Of a stretch of 64,000 nucleotides of DNA, positions 24,799 through 36,019 are shown in pieces (within the stretch, counting starts at the first letter, position 1; each line of letters begins with the position of its first letter). The stretch spans positions 1 to 64,000 of the forward strand of contig CACXQL010000006.1 of NCBI GenBank assembly GCA_902769805.1. Reading direction: 5' to 3'. Made by a program: the position numbers and the translations under genes. The notes under the pieces are model-generated. The model saw only the letters and a program-made list of their open reading frames with translations, had not been told where the DNA came from and made no database searches. Source of the DNA: an uncultured Prevotellaceae bacterium. GTDB lineage: Bacteria; Bacteroidota; Bacteroidia; Bacteroidales; Bacteroidaceae.

Positions 24799-26634
24799 TT
24801 ATTCGATGACCCATACAAAACCGCCACGAGGCTGGAGATAAATCTCCTGAGGAACGACCTTCATCGTATGGATGTCCCAGGGTGTGTTCTCACTATCGCC
24901 AAAAGCGGTTATCTTCTTGTTCTTACCCAAGAAATCAAGGGGGACGCTTAGGTTCTGGGGTGTGTCTAATCCATTGATACCTGCCACATACCAGCGATTC
25001 CCATTACGTCGTGCCATGATAACAAAACGACCAGGATAGCCGCCAATCAGTCGGGTCTCATCCCATACACTTGGGAGATGTGACAGGAACTGTTGCACTT
25101 GAGCAGGTTGGGCAAGGTAGCTCTCCGGCTTGTCTGCAAGATGCTGCAATCCTGACTCAAAGAGAACGGTCAGTGCCAACTCATGGGCGTTCGTCGTGAT
25201 ATGCGGATGCTGCGAGTCACTGAACGTACAAGGGGTATAGTCCATAGGACCTATCACATTACGGGTAAAAGGTAATGTCGCATTATGGCATGCTGCCTTG
25301 TCAGTGAATGTCGGAACATTATTATACCACTCGGCACCATAGACTCCTTCTGTTGACATGAGGTTGGGATAGGTACGTTGCCAGCCACGTGGAATCGTCG
25401 CTCCATGAAAGTTAACCAGTAGGTGGTGACAGGCGGCGCTCTCGAGCAAGTCGATACAATAATCCATGTTCTTCTGATTGTCGCCAGAGAAGAAGTCAAT
25501 CTTCACACCAGCGACTCCGATTTGCTCACACCAGGCAAATTCCTTCTCCCGATCCTCGGGCTTGTTCAGACGGAACTTCGGAGTAGGGGCACCATCTACC
25601 CATCCGACACTCGAATTATACCATATAAGCGGTTTGATGCCTTTCGATTTGGCATAGTTGACAGCATCCTCTATGGTGTAAGGAGCCTTCATGGTATCCC
25701 ATTCCGCATCTATCAAGACATAGGGTAGATGAAGTGTGACAGCCATATCCACATACTTCTTGATGATGTCGTAATCGTTGGAACCATGATTATAAGCCCA
25801 GTATATCCAGGATACCACTCCTGGATGAATCCAACTGGTGTCTTTTATCTGACAGGGATTACTGACATCTGTCACTAAAGTGGACTGTACCACGTCTTCT
25901 AGCGAACCGATGATGATGACACGCCAAGGAGTCTTTTTAAAGTTGAAAGTTGAAAGTTGAAAGTTGAAAGTTTCGTCTGGTGTCACACGAAACCGTTCTC
26001 CCTCATTATACAGGCAGGAGGCACTATGGCCTTTTTCGATATTGGCTTCAGTAATCAGGGCAAACACTCCATCTTGTGATTCTATCAGTGCCGGATAACC
26101 CCAACGGTTGTTCCATCCTTCGGCAGATTTAAAGACCCCGCTATAAGATGGAACAGGTTTTACCTGACAGGTCGTGTCAAGTGGGAAGAATCCCTCATAG
26201 GAATCACACCACTGTTGCATCCATCGTTTTGTGCCCTCAGGAATGACATAGGCATGTTCTGGAGGAAGATTTCCTTGAATGTCAGTATATTCATAGCGGA
26301 AAGCCACACCATCGTTATAAAGTCGCAGAACAAGACGCACATTCTTACCTAAGGCTGTCTGATATTCATTCGCTTCATTGGTACAATGCAGTCGCTTGCC
26401 TGTCAACATCTGGTAGTCTTCCTTGATGTTTCTGACAAATGACCAATTGAATGATGCGGATGAGTCACCAAAGGGGAAATCCGTCAATTCCAATACTTTT
26501 TGCTGCTCGTAATTGATAAACAGCTGTTGTCCCTTTGTCTTTATCGACAATCTCCCATTAGGGGAAGTCTCCCTTTGTGCCATCATCACGAATGGACACA
26601 ACAGATAGATAATCAGTACTGATAGTTTTTTCAT
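24799..26634 (-). CDS. GH97 glycoside hydrolase, retaining type, with internal heptamer repeat
   Basis: The protein has 611 residues from MKKLSVLII, with a signal peptide ending near VMMAQ. The barrel motif AGVKIDFFSGDNQ carries the retaining-type nucleophile Asp (about D380). Other GH97 marks are LIDAEWDTMKAP, FHGATIPRGWQRTYPN and FIDGYPG-like RLIGGYPGRFVIMARRNG. Residues about 221-232 (TFNFQLSTFNF) are encoded by tandem heptamers and have no counterpart in the other GH97 of this window. Loss or gain of a unit would shift the frame. The start codon is separated from the preceding stop by one base, so translation is probably coupled. The second, different GH97 in the same operon suggests two alpha-linked caps. 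Confidence 0.9.
   Translation of the reverse strand: MKKLSVLIIYLLCPFVMMAQRETSPNGRLSIKTKGQQLFINYEQQKVLELTDFPFGDSSASFNWSFVRNIKEDYQMLTGKRLHCTNEANEYQTALGKNVRLVLRLYNDGVAFRYEYTDIQGNLPPEHAYVIPEGTKRWMQQWCDSYEGFFPLDTTCQVKPVPSYSGVFKSAEGWNNRWGYPALIESQDGVFALITEANIEKGHSASCLYNEGERFRVTPDETFNFQLSTFNFKKTPWRVIIIGSLEDVVQSTLVTDVSNPCQIKDTSWIHPGVVSWIYWAYNHGSNDYDIIKKYVDMAVTLHLPYVLIDAEWDTMKAPYTIEDAVNYAKSKGIKPLIWYNSSVGWVDGAPTPKFRLNKPEDREKEFAWCEQIGVAGVKIDFFSGDNQKNMDYCIDLLESAACHHLLVNFHGATIPRGWQRTYPNLMSTEGVYGAEWYNNVPTFTDKAACHNATLPFTRNVIGPMDYTPCTFSDSQHPHITTNAHELALTVLFESGLQHLADKPESYLAQPAQVQQFLSHLPSVWDETRLIGGYPGRFVIMARRNGNRWYVAGINGLDTPQNLSVPLDFLGKNKKITAFGDSENTPWDIHTMKVVPQEIYLQPRGGFVWVIE
25939..25973 (-). repeat. Heptanucleotide tandem repeat inside the GH97 gene
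   Basis: Four exact AAAGTTG units plus one AAAGTTT (35 bp on the plus strand; CAACTTT in the sense of the gene) lie within the N-terminal beta-sandwich coding region. The unit differs from the GGTCAAA-type arrays but has the same length. Confidence 0.92.
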
Positions 26635-26635
26635 A

Positions 26636-28972
26636 TTATTTTCTTGCACTTACCATACTCTCAGAGAAATAATAATCTCTGATTGGTTTGTTGACAGGCT
26701 TGCCCTTTAAGGTAATCTGACTTTGGAGTCGGATATCTGTTGATGAGGCGCCCACCTTGATTGTAAACGTGCCAGGCTGGATATTCCATTGACGCTCTCC
26801 TTGATGGCTGTAGAAACCTAATTGCTCTATATAGAGGCGCGTCGTAACAGTACGAGTCTCTCCAGGGTTGAGTGCCACACGGGCAAAACCTTGTAATTGA
26901 ATGGGACGAATCTGCTGACCTGCCGATGTCGGAGAGAGATAGATCTGAGCTATCTCGTCAGCAGCCACCTGTCCTGTGTTCTTTATCTGGAAAGTCACTT
27001 CTACTGACTCATCGGTCGTCTGAGCCTCACTATTCACTTGCAGGTTCTTGTATTCAAAGGTAGTATAACTCAGTCCGTAGCCGAAGGGCCATTGTATCCG
27101 CGGATCCTTCTCTGCCGTATAGTTGTAGCAGACGGGCTCGTTAATCTCCGTATTCGGATAACTGACGGAAAGTTTTGCAGAAGGAACGACCTTACCATAA
27201 AGGATGTCGGCAACAGCATTTCCGCCCTCCTCGCCAGGATACCATGCCTGAATAACGGCAGCGCAACGGTTGGCGAGGTCAGAGATGACTTGTGCCCGAC
27301 CACCGAACATCACCAGGATGACAGGTTTGCCCGTTTGGATCAGTTCCTCAACATACTGCTCTTGTTTGCCAGGCAAACGGAGTCCCTGACGGTCACGGTT
27401 CTCACCGCAAAGCATCACATTCTCTCCAACAGCGGCGATAATCACATCTGCCTCTTTTGCCATAGTGAGTGCTTCCTGTTTGTCGGCTTTTTCACCAGAA
27501 TCCACCTTACGATGTAGAATATCGTAATCCCATGCACGCTCATCACCACCTTTGGAGAATATTGTTTCAATCTCCTCTGTCCAGTCGCATCCGCGAGAAT
27601 ACATGATATTGGTACCTTCGGGCTTGTGTGCATTCATACCCTCGAGCAGTGTTATCACATGGGGATGATCCAGGTCTTTCTCAATCATCTTCCAGAAAAA
27701 AGTCATAGCAGGGAAGGAATAGTCGCCACACATTGCCCACATGGAATTGGCATTAGGACCTGTCAGGAGAATATTTCTGGCATTCTTTAGTGGTAGGACT
27801 CCCTTATTCTCCAACAATACGATGGATTGAGTAGCAATATCGTATGAAGTCTGACGCTCCTCAGGGGTGTCCAACTTAATCTCTCCAGTACCATAGAGAT
27901 AAGGATTCTTGTCAAACAGTCCTGCACGGAACTTGTATCGGAGTACATTCTTGACAGCACGTTCCAACACTTCAGGCTTCACAAATCCTTTCTCGATGGC
28001 ATCTGGCAGATACTGGTAGTCTGATCCTGTGGGGAAATCCACATCATTACCACCATTGATAGCGGCGGCGGCTTTAGCCATGGCATCAGGAAGGTTGGGT
28101 AACTGGTCGATGGCAGTATAGTCGCTGACAACCATGCCGTCGAAACCGACATAACCGCGAAGGATGTCCTGCAAGATTTCGCTGTTTGCCACACAATTCG
28201 TACCATGAACGGCATGATAGCCAGGCATGACAGCCTTGCTGCCTGCCAGTCGGATCATGGTCTCATGAGGCAGAAGGATTTCTTCCATCAGCTCCTTTTC
28301 TTCCGCATCACCACCTCCGCCATAGCCAAGGTAGTGCTTGGAACAGGCACCCACTCCCTTCTTGAGATCTCCCTGTTGCAATCCTTTCACGAAGGCTGTA
28401 CCCATCACAGCCGAGAGGTATGCATCTTCGCCATAAGACTCCTCCAGACGATTGAAACTGGGAGTACGGCAGACATCCACCATAGGCGATAAGGAAAGGA
28501 TGCCTCCCATCTTACGCACAGCTATACTTGTCTGACGGGTCTTCACCTCTGCCAGTTCAGGATTGAAAGAACAGGCTTGTCCTATCTGTTGAGGATAGAT
28601 GGTGGCACCACGGGTATTGATACCTGAAAGCACCTCCTCATGGAAGAGGGCAGGAATACCGTTAGGTGTGTGGTTCATCAACCATTCCTGTACAGCAGCC
28701 ACTCGGTCACGAAGAACTTCGGGTTCTATAGGTTTCTGACTGGCATATTGTGAGAAGTGTCCGATGCCGTTGGGAATCAATTGAATACATTTAGTAGTAT
28801 CCAAGTGTCCCTGCTCGTCGAACAGATTATCCATATAGATACTTCTCAACTGGGCAATTCGCTCCTCTTGTGACATTCTGTCATAGAGATCGTCTATTCT
28901 TTGTTCCATATCGATAGCGGTATTACAGCCTGCAAACAAGGCTGCGATGCAAATGATGATGAATCCTCTCAT
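26636..28972 (-). CDS. GH3 beta-glycosidase lipoprotein (beta-xylosidase/glucosidase type)
   Basis: The protein has 778 residues. The N-terminus has a lipobox (LFAGC, Cys about 15), so it is probably anchored in a membrane. The GH3 barrel covers about 25-370 and has KHYLGYGGGGDAEEKEL and the nucleophile Asp in GMVVSDYTA (about D284). The alpha/beta sandwich follows (ILLTGPNANSMWAMCGDYSF; ADVIIAAVGENVMLCGENRDRQ), then the PA14-free Fn3-like end (LQGFARVALNPGETRTVTTRLY). It differs from the GH3 at 11425 in having GDYSFP and the lipobox. It is followed at 1 bp by GH97. Likely action: removal of xylose from xylo-oligosaccharides, inferred from the operon. Confidence 0.92.
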   Translation of the reverse strand: MRGFIIICIAALFAGCNTAIDMEQRIDDLYDRMSQEERIAQLRSIYMDNLFDEQGHLDTTKCIQLIPNGIGHFSQYASQKPIEPEVLRDRVAAVQEWLMNHTPNGIPALFHEEVLSGINTRGATIYPQQIGQACSFNPELAEVKTRQTSIAVRKMGGILSLSPMVDVCRTPSFNRLEESYGEDAYLSAVMGTAFVKGLQQGDLKKGVGACSKHYLGYGGGGDAEEKELMEEILLPHETMIRLAGSKAVMPGYHAVHGTNCVANSEILQDILRGYVGFDGMVVSDYTAIDQLPNLPDAMAKAAAAINGGNDVDFPTGSDYQYLPDAIEKGFVKPEVLERAVKNVLRYKFRAGLFDKNPYLYGTGEIKLDTPEERQTSYDIATQSIVLLENKGVLPLKNARNILLTGPNANSMWAMCGDYSFPAMTFFWKMIEKDLDHPHVITLLEGMNAHKPEGTNIMYSRGCDWTEEIETIFSKGGDERAWDYDILHRKVDSGEKADKQEALTMAKEADVIIAAVGENVMLCGENRDRQGLRLPGKQEQYVEELIQTGKPVILVMFGGRAQVISDLANRCAAVIQAWYPGEEGGNAVADILYGKVVPSAKLSVSYPNTEINEPVCYNYTAEKDPRIQWPFGYGLSYTTFEYKNLQVNSEAQTTDESVEVTFQIKNTGQVAADEIAQIYLSPTSAGQQIRPIQLQGFARVALNPGETRTVTTRLYIEQLGFYSHQGERQWNIQPGTFTIKVGASSTDIRLQSQITLKGKPVNKPIRDYYFSESMVSARK

Positions 28973-29011
28973 ATAAATTAATATTACTCAACAGAATAAT
29001 GTCTCAATGTG

Positions 29012-29965
29012 TTATTTCCCTGTCCGTACAGCATTGAGGAAATTTACCATCTTCTGGAGATTTTCCTCTGCATACATGCCCATACCATGTCCTCCTTCAG
29101 GAACAAAGGTCGCTTCCGTCTTGACACCTGCAGCCTTTAGCAACTCATAGAACATCTTTCCTTGACAACAGGGGACTACGTTATCTTTCTCACCATGGAA
29201 GATGATGATGGGAGGATTATTCTTGTCTACATAGTATGTAGCACTCAAACTGCGATATTTGTCTGGTTCCTTGGCAAGTTTAGAGTTCAGCAGCACATCT
29301 TCGGGACTGTTCTCACCCATCTTCATACCCTCACCGCAATCCATAGCGGTCAGATCTACAGGACCAGACCAGTCACAAGCGGCATTCACGCTACTACTCT
29401 CACTGAGATAGTTACCGACATTACCCTCCAGATCGATATCTACTGTACCTACCTTTGTCTGCTTGATACCACTGGTGGTGGCAGCTGTAGAGGCAAGATG
29501 TCCACCAGAGGAGAAACCGCTGGTTGCAACGAATGATGGATCGAACTTATACTTCTTAGCCTCTCCCCTTACAAAGCGGATGACAGCACGGATGTCGTGT
29601 ATCTGGGCAGGCCACTTGGCATCCATACTGGAGCGGTGGTTAGGACAAACAACGGCATAGCCAGCCTCGAGCAATGCCTTGACGATGGTTCCGAGGTCAG
29701 CGGCTCCCTTGCTACTGTTACTGAACCATGCACTGCCATAGATATGGATCACCACGGGATAAGCGACCTTCTCTTCCTTTGGGAGATAGATATCACAGGT
29801 ATGATAGGCATTATCATCACCTGCATAGTTGATGTCTTTCCATTGTTGACTGGTTTCCAGTTTTACTTCTGGCATCTGGAAACCACCAAAGCCTCCTGCA
29901 GGCTGTGCCATTGCAACAACAGCACAACACGACAGGATTGTTGATAGTATTTTTTTCATTTTCAT
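29012..29965 (-). CDS. Secreted alpha/beta-hydrolase, probable carbohydrate esterase
   Basis: The protein has 317 residues with a signal peptide ending near VAMAQ, then a short Gly/Phe-rich stretch (PAGGFGGFQMP). The fold follows hormone-sensitive-lipase-like esterases: oxyanion region HIYGSAW, nucleophile elbow GFSSGGH, acid near FHGEKDNVVP, and His in EGGHGMGMY. It resembles the Bacteroidota feruloyl/acetyl xylan esterases of the BD-FAE type, as far as I can recall, so removal of ferulate or acetate from arabinoxylan is the working hypothesis. It lies 5 bp after the GH43 and 39 bp before the GH3 gene, inside the enzyme operon. Confidence 0.85.
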   Translation of the reverse strand: MKMKKILSTILSCCAVVAMAQPAGGFGGFQMPEVKLETSQQWKDINYAGDDNAYHTCDIYLPKEEKVAYPVVIHIYGSAWFSNSSKGAADLGTIVKALLEAGYAVVCPNHRSSMDAKWPAQIHDIRAVIRFVRGEAKKYKFDPSFVATSGFSSGGHLASTAATTSGIKQTKVGTVDIDLEGNVGNYLSESSSVNAACDWSGPVDLTAMDCGEGMKMGENSPEDVLLNSKLAKEPDKYRSLSATYYVDKNNPPIIIFHGEKDNVVPCCQGKMFYELLKAAGVKTEATFVPEGGHGMGMYAEENLQKMVNFLNAVRTGK

Positions 29966-29970
29966 AGATA

Positions 29971-31428
29971 TTAGTGATTACGGAAATTCCACTTAGAGTT
30001 GTCGCTATTGAAATCGTATTCTGCCAAGGTGGGAGTGGAGTCGCCTGCAGAATAGATACAGTATTTAGTATTTTTGCCTTCTTGACCAGGAATGGCGTAA
30101 GGCATGATACGATAAGTGCCGTCTGTGAGTTGCTCAATCCACCATAACTGAGCATCCTCACCTTGGAAATCCTTGGTAGTGAGTTCAAGATTGGCTGTAG
30201 CTGTCAGCGCACGGTTAGTGCCTTCAATCTTAATTTCATAGAGAGGACCTGTCAGACGACCACCCTTGTCAGGACGAGGGGTGATAGTCCATTTCTGCCA
30301 TGGACGGAACATGTAGTCGCCACAACGCACATCAATCTCGCCTTTCGGCCAGTTGCCCTGTACTTGCTCCAGTGTCTGGTTAGGTACAGGCTTCACGGGC
30401 TGCTGCATCTGGTCTCGGTTGAACCAACCCTGTCGCTCCTGTGTCATGCGGATAAAGTCCACAGCTAATTCTAACGAGTAACCACGACGCTCACTCTCAA
30501 TCTCAAAGGTACCCCCCTTGAACAGTTCACCAGCATAGGGCCAGTCATTCTTCCAAAGTAGTGGACGAATCGCTAATGTGGAACGACCGCCCATGTCGAA
30601 GTCTGCCTCCCAGTGGAATGACATCACCTCTACACCCTCGTCGATGATGGTGCGTCCGAAATGTCCAGCACCTGTCTTACGGTCGCCAGCAGCAACTACC
30701 ATACGACCACCACCATGGAACATATCACGGTTGACGTTATCGAGGTAAGGACCTTCAACGCTTTTAGAGCGACCTACTACGATGTTATAGGTAGAGTTCA
30801 CACCATCACAGCAGGTTCCATGAGTACCTAAGAGATAGTACCAGCCGTTACGATAGATCAAATCACTGGCCTCGCAGTCGATAGCGATATCCTTCTCCTT
30901 GTTTCCTTTTACACGGAAACCTGTCTTGGGGTCAAGCTCAATGAGACGGATGGTGCCGAAATAAGTACCATAGCTAACCCATAAGCGACCTGTTGTTGGG
31001 TCGAGCAGCATACCTGGGTCGATGGCATCCTGGTCTTCCATGCCGTCAGAGGCACAAACCTCTACAGCCTCAGTCCATTTGAAGTCTGGTGATTTAGGAT
31101 CAAGGGTCTTGTTCCACATCGTGAGGATACGGCCAGCATGTCCGCCACCAAGTCCGCCACCAGTGGCACCATAGATACAAAGGTAACGATCACCAATCTT
31201 CATGACATCAGGGGCAGCGCCTCCTCCTGGCCTGTCGGCTCCGCTATTCCAAGTCCATCCGTCCTCAGAAATGAGTCCACCGCCTCCTGTGCCGAAAGTA
31301 TAATACTTGCCATCGCATTCCGCGATAGTCGAGGGGTCGTGAATATAGGGTGCACCAATCTGTGCCATAACGGGTGTTATGGCAATGCAAAAATTAAACA
31401 ATGATATAAAAAGAAATATACGTTTCAT
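29971..31428 (-). CDS. GH43 glycoside hydrolase with C-terminal ricin-type domain
   Basis: The protein has 485 residues with a signal peptide ending near PVMAQ. The propeller (about 22-340) resembles arabinanase-like GH43: YIHDPSTIAECDGKYYTF (base), AIDPGMLLDPTTGRLW (modulator), IDCEASDLIYRNGWYYLL (acid). Gly-rich loops (GGGGLISEDG; GATGGGLGGGHAG) stand out. Residues about 380-485 look like a ricin/CBM13 beta-trefoil part (YEIKIEGTNRALTA; EDAQLWWIEQLTDGTYRI; YCIYSAGDS; SKWNFRNH), incomplete or short compared with a three-fold trefoil. The gene is placed between the esterase (5 bp) and the first GH43 of the operon (20 bp). Confidence 0.88.
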   Translation of the reverse strand: MKRIFLFISLFNFCIAITPVMAQIGAPYIHDPSTIAECDGKYYTFGTGGGGLISEDGWTWNSGADRPGGGAAPDVMKIGDRYLCIYGATGGGLGGGHAGRILTMWNKTLDPKSPDFKWTEAVEVCASDGMEDQDAIDPGMLLDPTTGRLWVSYGTYFGTIRLIELDPKTGFRVKGNKEKDIAIDCEASDLIYRNGWYYLLGTHGTCCDGVNSTYNIVVGRSKSVEGPYLDNVNRDMFHGGGRMVVAAGDRKTGAGHFGRTIIDEGVEVMSFHWEADFDMGGRSTLAIRPLLWKNDWPYAGELFKGGTFEIESERRGYSLELAVDFIRMTQERQGWFNRDQMQQPVKPVPNQTLEQVQGNWPKGEIDVRCGDYMFRPWQKWTITPRPDKGGRLTGPLYEIKIEGTNRALTATANLELTTKDFQGEDAQLWWIEQLTDGTYRIMPYAIPGQEGKNTKYCIYSAGDSTPTLAEYDFNSDNSKWNFRNH

Positions 31429-31448
31429 ATGGCGTTACATCTTAATGA

Positions 31449-33530
31449 TTACATTTTTGAATTATTAACTGGATTACCTTTCTCGTCAAGGAAACGGACG
31501 CAGAAGTCACTCATGCCGGGACCATTAATAATGGCACCACGGAGGATGTTACGGCCTTTCTTTAATGTGAGGCGATGAGACATACAGTCATCTTTCACCA
31601 TACGGCGGTCACCACTGAGTAGCAGGACTTCTTCACCATTGAGCCACCACATAGAAGCGGAGTTAGAGCCTACAGCCAGACGTACATCCTTAATCTCCTC
31701 GGGACAATCGATAATAGTGACACCCCAGAAGAGTACACCATAGACCTTCGTACCCCATTTCTCTGCAAAGCGGAAGAGCTTTACGTTGAAATTTTCACTA
31801 TCGAGAGCGTGCCAGGTGAGGTTCTGAGAAACAGTCTTCACCTCTGGCTGTGCAGGAGCCTGTGCTCCACGACCAAAGCCTGCAGGAGCTTGTTCTTGCT
31901 TGAAGACGGCTTTCACTTTTTGACCGTCTTTTGGTAAAATGGTCTGCTGATCCTTGAAATACTCCCTGTTAAAGTGTTCGCGCAGATAGCTGTCTGTGAA
32001 GACGGTATTACCACTATTGGGTTTGTCAATTGGTTCCAGGAGCATCCATCTGCGGATGAAACCATCATTGTCAGGTTTTGCGGTAGCAGTAGTGACAGGT
32101 GAGAAATACTTAGGACGGTTCTTGAATTGTATCCAGTCTACGCTTAATGCACCATCTCCTTCATTTGTGATGACAAGGTCTGAGATGCCTGATGGAGAGT
32201 TTTCCAGTGCTACTGTTTGTGTTAACCACTGGTTTCTCATGTCACGGCGGAAACGAGCCATCATTGCAGGAGCACCGGCTGGTTGTTCAGGTTTTACTTC
32301 CAGTTTGATACGGGCAATCACCTTTCCCTTGGCACTCTTCTCGCGAATGCATACCTCTGTGTTGTCAGCGGCTTTTACGTTGATGAGCATATAACCATCA
32401 GTAAGACAGTTGAAGTCTATATCATTGTACTGGATCCAACTGCCTCTCGTAGGCAGGGTTGCCTGATACCCTCGGAAAGTGTTGATGGTATCGATAAGTG
32501 CCGTTGTTACATCGTTACTGGCGCTACTATAGCGGTCAATCTCAATCTTCTCCGTTGCCTTATTGATACCTACGCCACGTATGGTCTGCTTCACCTCCTG
32601 TATAGTACCGTCTGCATTGAAATACAACTTCTCGATGCAGGCAGAACGACGCTTGTCGTCATTGGGAGAGAGATAATTGTGATGATAGAAAAGGTACCAC
32701 TGACCTTTGTAGTTGACAATACTATGGTGATTGGTCCAGCAGCCGTTGGGCTGCTCAGCCATGATTAGTCCTTTGTATTCGTAAGGTCCCATCGGGTTCT
32801 TGCTCATAGCATAGGCAAGGACTTCGGTTTTTTCCCTTACATATGGATATGTCAGGTAGTAATTACCATTATACTCAAAAGCAAACGGACCTTCAGCCTG
32901 ACGGTTAGGCAGGTCTTTAAGACAGTGAACGCCTACCATCTCCATCTCGCGGTTGCCCCACTTGACGGTTTCTCTGGGGTTGTCATCGGCAAGTTCCTTC
33001 ATGTTGTCCTTGAGTTTGGCGCAACGTCCATTGCCCCAGAAAATATAGGCGTTACCATCGGATGCCAGAAGGACACAGGGGTCGATACCATTGATACCTT
33101 TAATAGGTTCTGGTTCCGGAATGAATGGACCTTCTGGGTTGTCTGAGATGGCTACACCGACTGCAAAGCCCATACCTGTAGCAGGAGCGGATGGGAAATA
33201 AAAATAGTACTTTCCGTTTCTGTAAACACAATCAGGTGCCCACATCGAATAAGAATTAGGTCTCACCCAAGGCACATTGTTCTGTGTAACAATCATACCA
33301 TGATCTGTCCAGTCCGTCAGATTCTCGGAAGAAAATACATGATAGTCTTCCATACAGAACCAGTCTTGACGCTGCCCTTCTGGTGGGAAGATGTCGTGTG
33401 AGGGGTAAAGATATACCTTGTCATTAAATACGCGAGCAGTGGGATCAGCCGTAAACTGGTCGCGAATAATTGGATTTTGCGCTACTACTGTCAGTGGTAG
33501 TGCAAGCGCGAGTAGCAATAGTTTTTTCAT
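31449..33530 (-). CDS. GH43 glycoside hydrolase with CBM6-like and extra C-terminal modules
   Basis: The protein has 693 residues with a signal peptide ending near VVAQN. The propeller (about 20-320) has FTADPTARVFNDKVYLY, GIDPCVLLASDGNAYIF and AEGPFAFEYNGNYYL with all three acids. A CBM6-like module follows (about 340-480; YIQYNDIDFNCLTDGYMLINV). The last 190 residues form another beta-rich domain with a jelly-roll feel (KVFAEKWGTKVYGVLFWGV-type strands and GRNILRGAIINGPG). A Pro/Gln/Gly-rich linker lies near residues 560-575. It is the first gene of the long minus-strand enzyme unit and has its own promoter about 50 bp upstream. Confidence 0.9.
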   Translation of the reverse strand: MKKLLLLALALPLTVVAQNPIIRDQFTADPTARVFNDKVYLYPSHDIFPPEGQRQDWFCMEDYHVFSSENLTDWTDHGMIVTQNNVPWVRPNSYSMWAPDCVYRNGKYYFYFPSAPATGMGFAVGVAISDNPEGPFIPEPEPIKGINGIDPCVLLASDGNAYIFWGNGRCAKLKDNMKELADDNPRETVKWGNREMEMVGVHCLKDLPNRQAEGPFAFEYNGNYYLTYPYVREKTEVLAYAMSKNPMGPYEYKGLIMAEQPNGCWTNHHSIVNYKGQWYLFYHHNYLSPNDDKRRSACIEKLYFNADGTIQEVKQTIRGVGINKATEKIEIDRYSSASNDVTTALIDTINTFRGYQATLPTRGSWIQYNDIDFNCLTDGYMLINVKAADNTEVCIREKSAKGKVIARIKLEVKPEQPAGAPAMMARFRRDMRNQWLTQTVALENSPSGISDLVITNEGDGALSVDWIQFKNRPKYFSPVTTATAKPDNDGFIRRWMLLEPIDKPNSGNTVFTDSYLREHFNREYFKDQQTILPKDGQKVKAVFKQEQAPAGFGRGAQAPAQPEVKTVSQNLTWHALDSENFNVKLFRFAEKWGTKVYGVLFWGVTIIDCPEEIKDVRLAVGSNSASMWWLNGEEVLLLSGDRRMVKDDCMSHRLTLKKGRNILRGAIINGPGMSDFCVRFLDEKGNPVNNSKM

Positions 33531-33580
33531 TCTAAAATATTTGTTTTAAGATGCTTTCTCAAGAAAAAATAAATTCTTTG

Positions 33581-33588
33581 CAAAGATA
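33581..33588 (-). promoter_or_regulatory. -7 promoter box of the nine-gene xylan enzyme unit
   Basis: TATCTTTG on the minus strand lies 50 nt before the ATG at 33530, with a fairly long leader. All eight genes that follow have gaps of 1-59 bp, so one transcript could span 16339-33530. Confidence 0.75.
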
Positions 33589-33661
33589 GTCCATTTCTTA
33601 TGAAAGAAATTGATATGACGCTACTAATTTTTTACGATATGTAACATCAATAATATAATAA

Positions 33662-33688
33662 GCCGTCGATAAGAAACTTACCGACGGC
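33662..33688 (-). terminator. Hairpin terminator after the CE6-CE1 gene
   Basis: GCCGTCGGTAAG / CTTATCGACGGC pairs over 12 positions (one G-T) with a 3-nt loop, 32 bp after the stop codon. Only an AT-rich tail follows, so termination may be partial and allow read-through into the long operon. Confidence 0.65.
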
Positions 33689-33719
33689 ATAAACATAAAT
33701 ATATTAATGGTTGATTGTA

Positions 33720-35744
<2,025 letters not shown>

Positions 35745-35845
35745 TTATTTTTACGAAACGTTACATTTTATGGGATTCAGGAGGGTTTGTTACATTCTGG
35801 AAAGTTTGCGAAACGCAAATATTTGTTCCTTGTTTCCTTTTGCTA

Positions 35846-35853
35846 TATCTTTG
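35846..35853 (+). promoter_or_regulatory. -7 promoter box of a candidate small RNA
   Basis: TATCTTTG has a TTTG element 19 nt upstream (35823-35826). A 15-bp palindrome TTTGCG-AAA-CGCAAA at 35805-35819 lies just upstream of the TTTG element. No ORF of note follows; a terminator comes 80 nt after. Confidence 0.7.
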
Positions 35854-35859
35854 CAAAAA

Positions 35860-35965
35860 GTTTAAAAGCAAGCAAGTAATTAGGTTAGAAATAATATTTA
35901 GATTAGTAGTTATGCTAGTTATGGTTTTAGTATGAGGGCTGACGTGATGTCACCCCTCTTTTTTT
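35860..35965 (+). ncRNA. Candidate small RNA, about 105 nt
   Basis: Between the CE6-CE1 and sensor genes a full promoter is followed by about 75 nt of AU-rich sequence with many UUAG motifs, and then by a clear terminator. There is no start codon with a useful frame. The UUAG-rich body resembles the first part of the larger RNA candidate at 13688-13973, so the two may share a protein partner. The gap from 35670 to 36019 holds nothing else apart from the CE6-CE1 promoter and the palindrome at 35805-35819. Confidence 0.6.
35934..35965 (+). terminator. Rho-independent terminator of the candidate small RNA
   Basis: GAGGGCTGAC / GTCACCCCTC pairs at 9 of 10 positions (one C-C mismatch) with loop GTGAT, followed by seven T. 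Confidence 0.8.
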
Positions 35966-36019
35966 GTTAGAACAATACGTCATTCGGGATAAAATTTCGT
36001 CCCCCCTTCCCATTAGACC

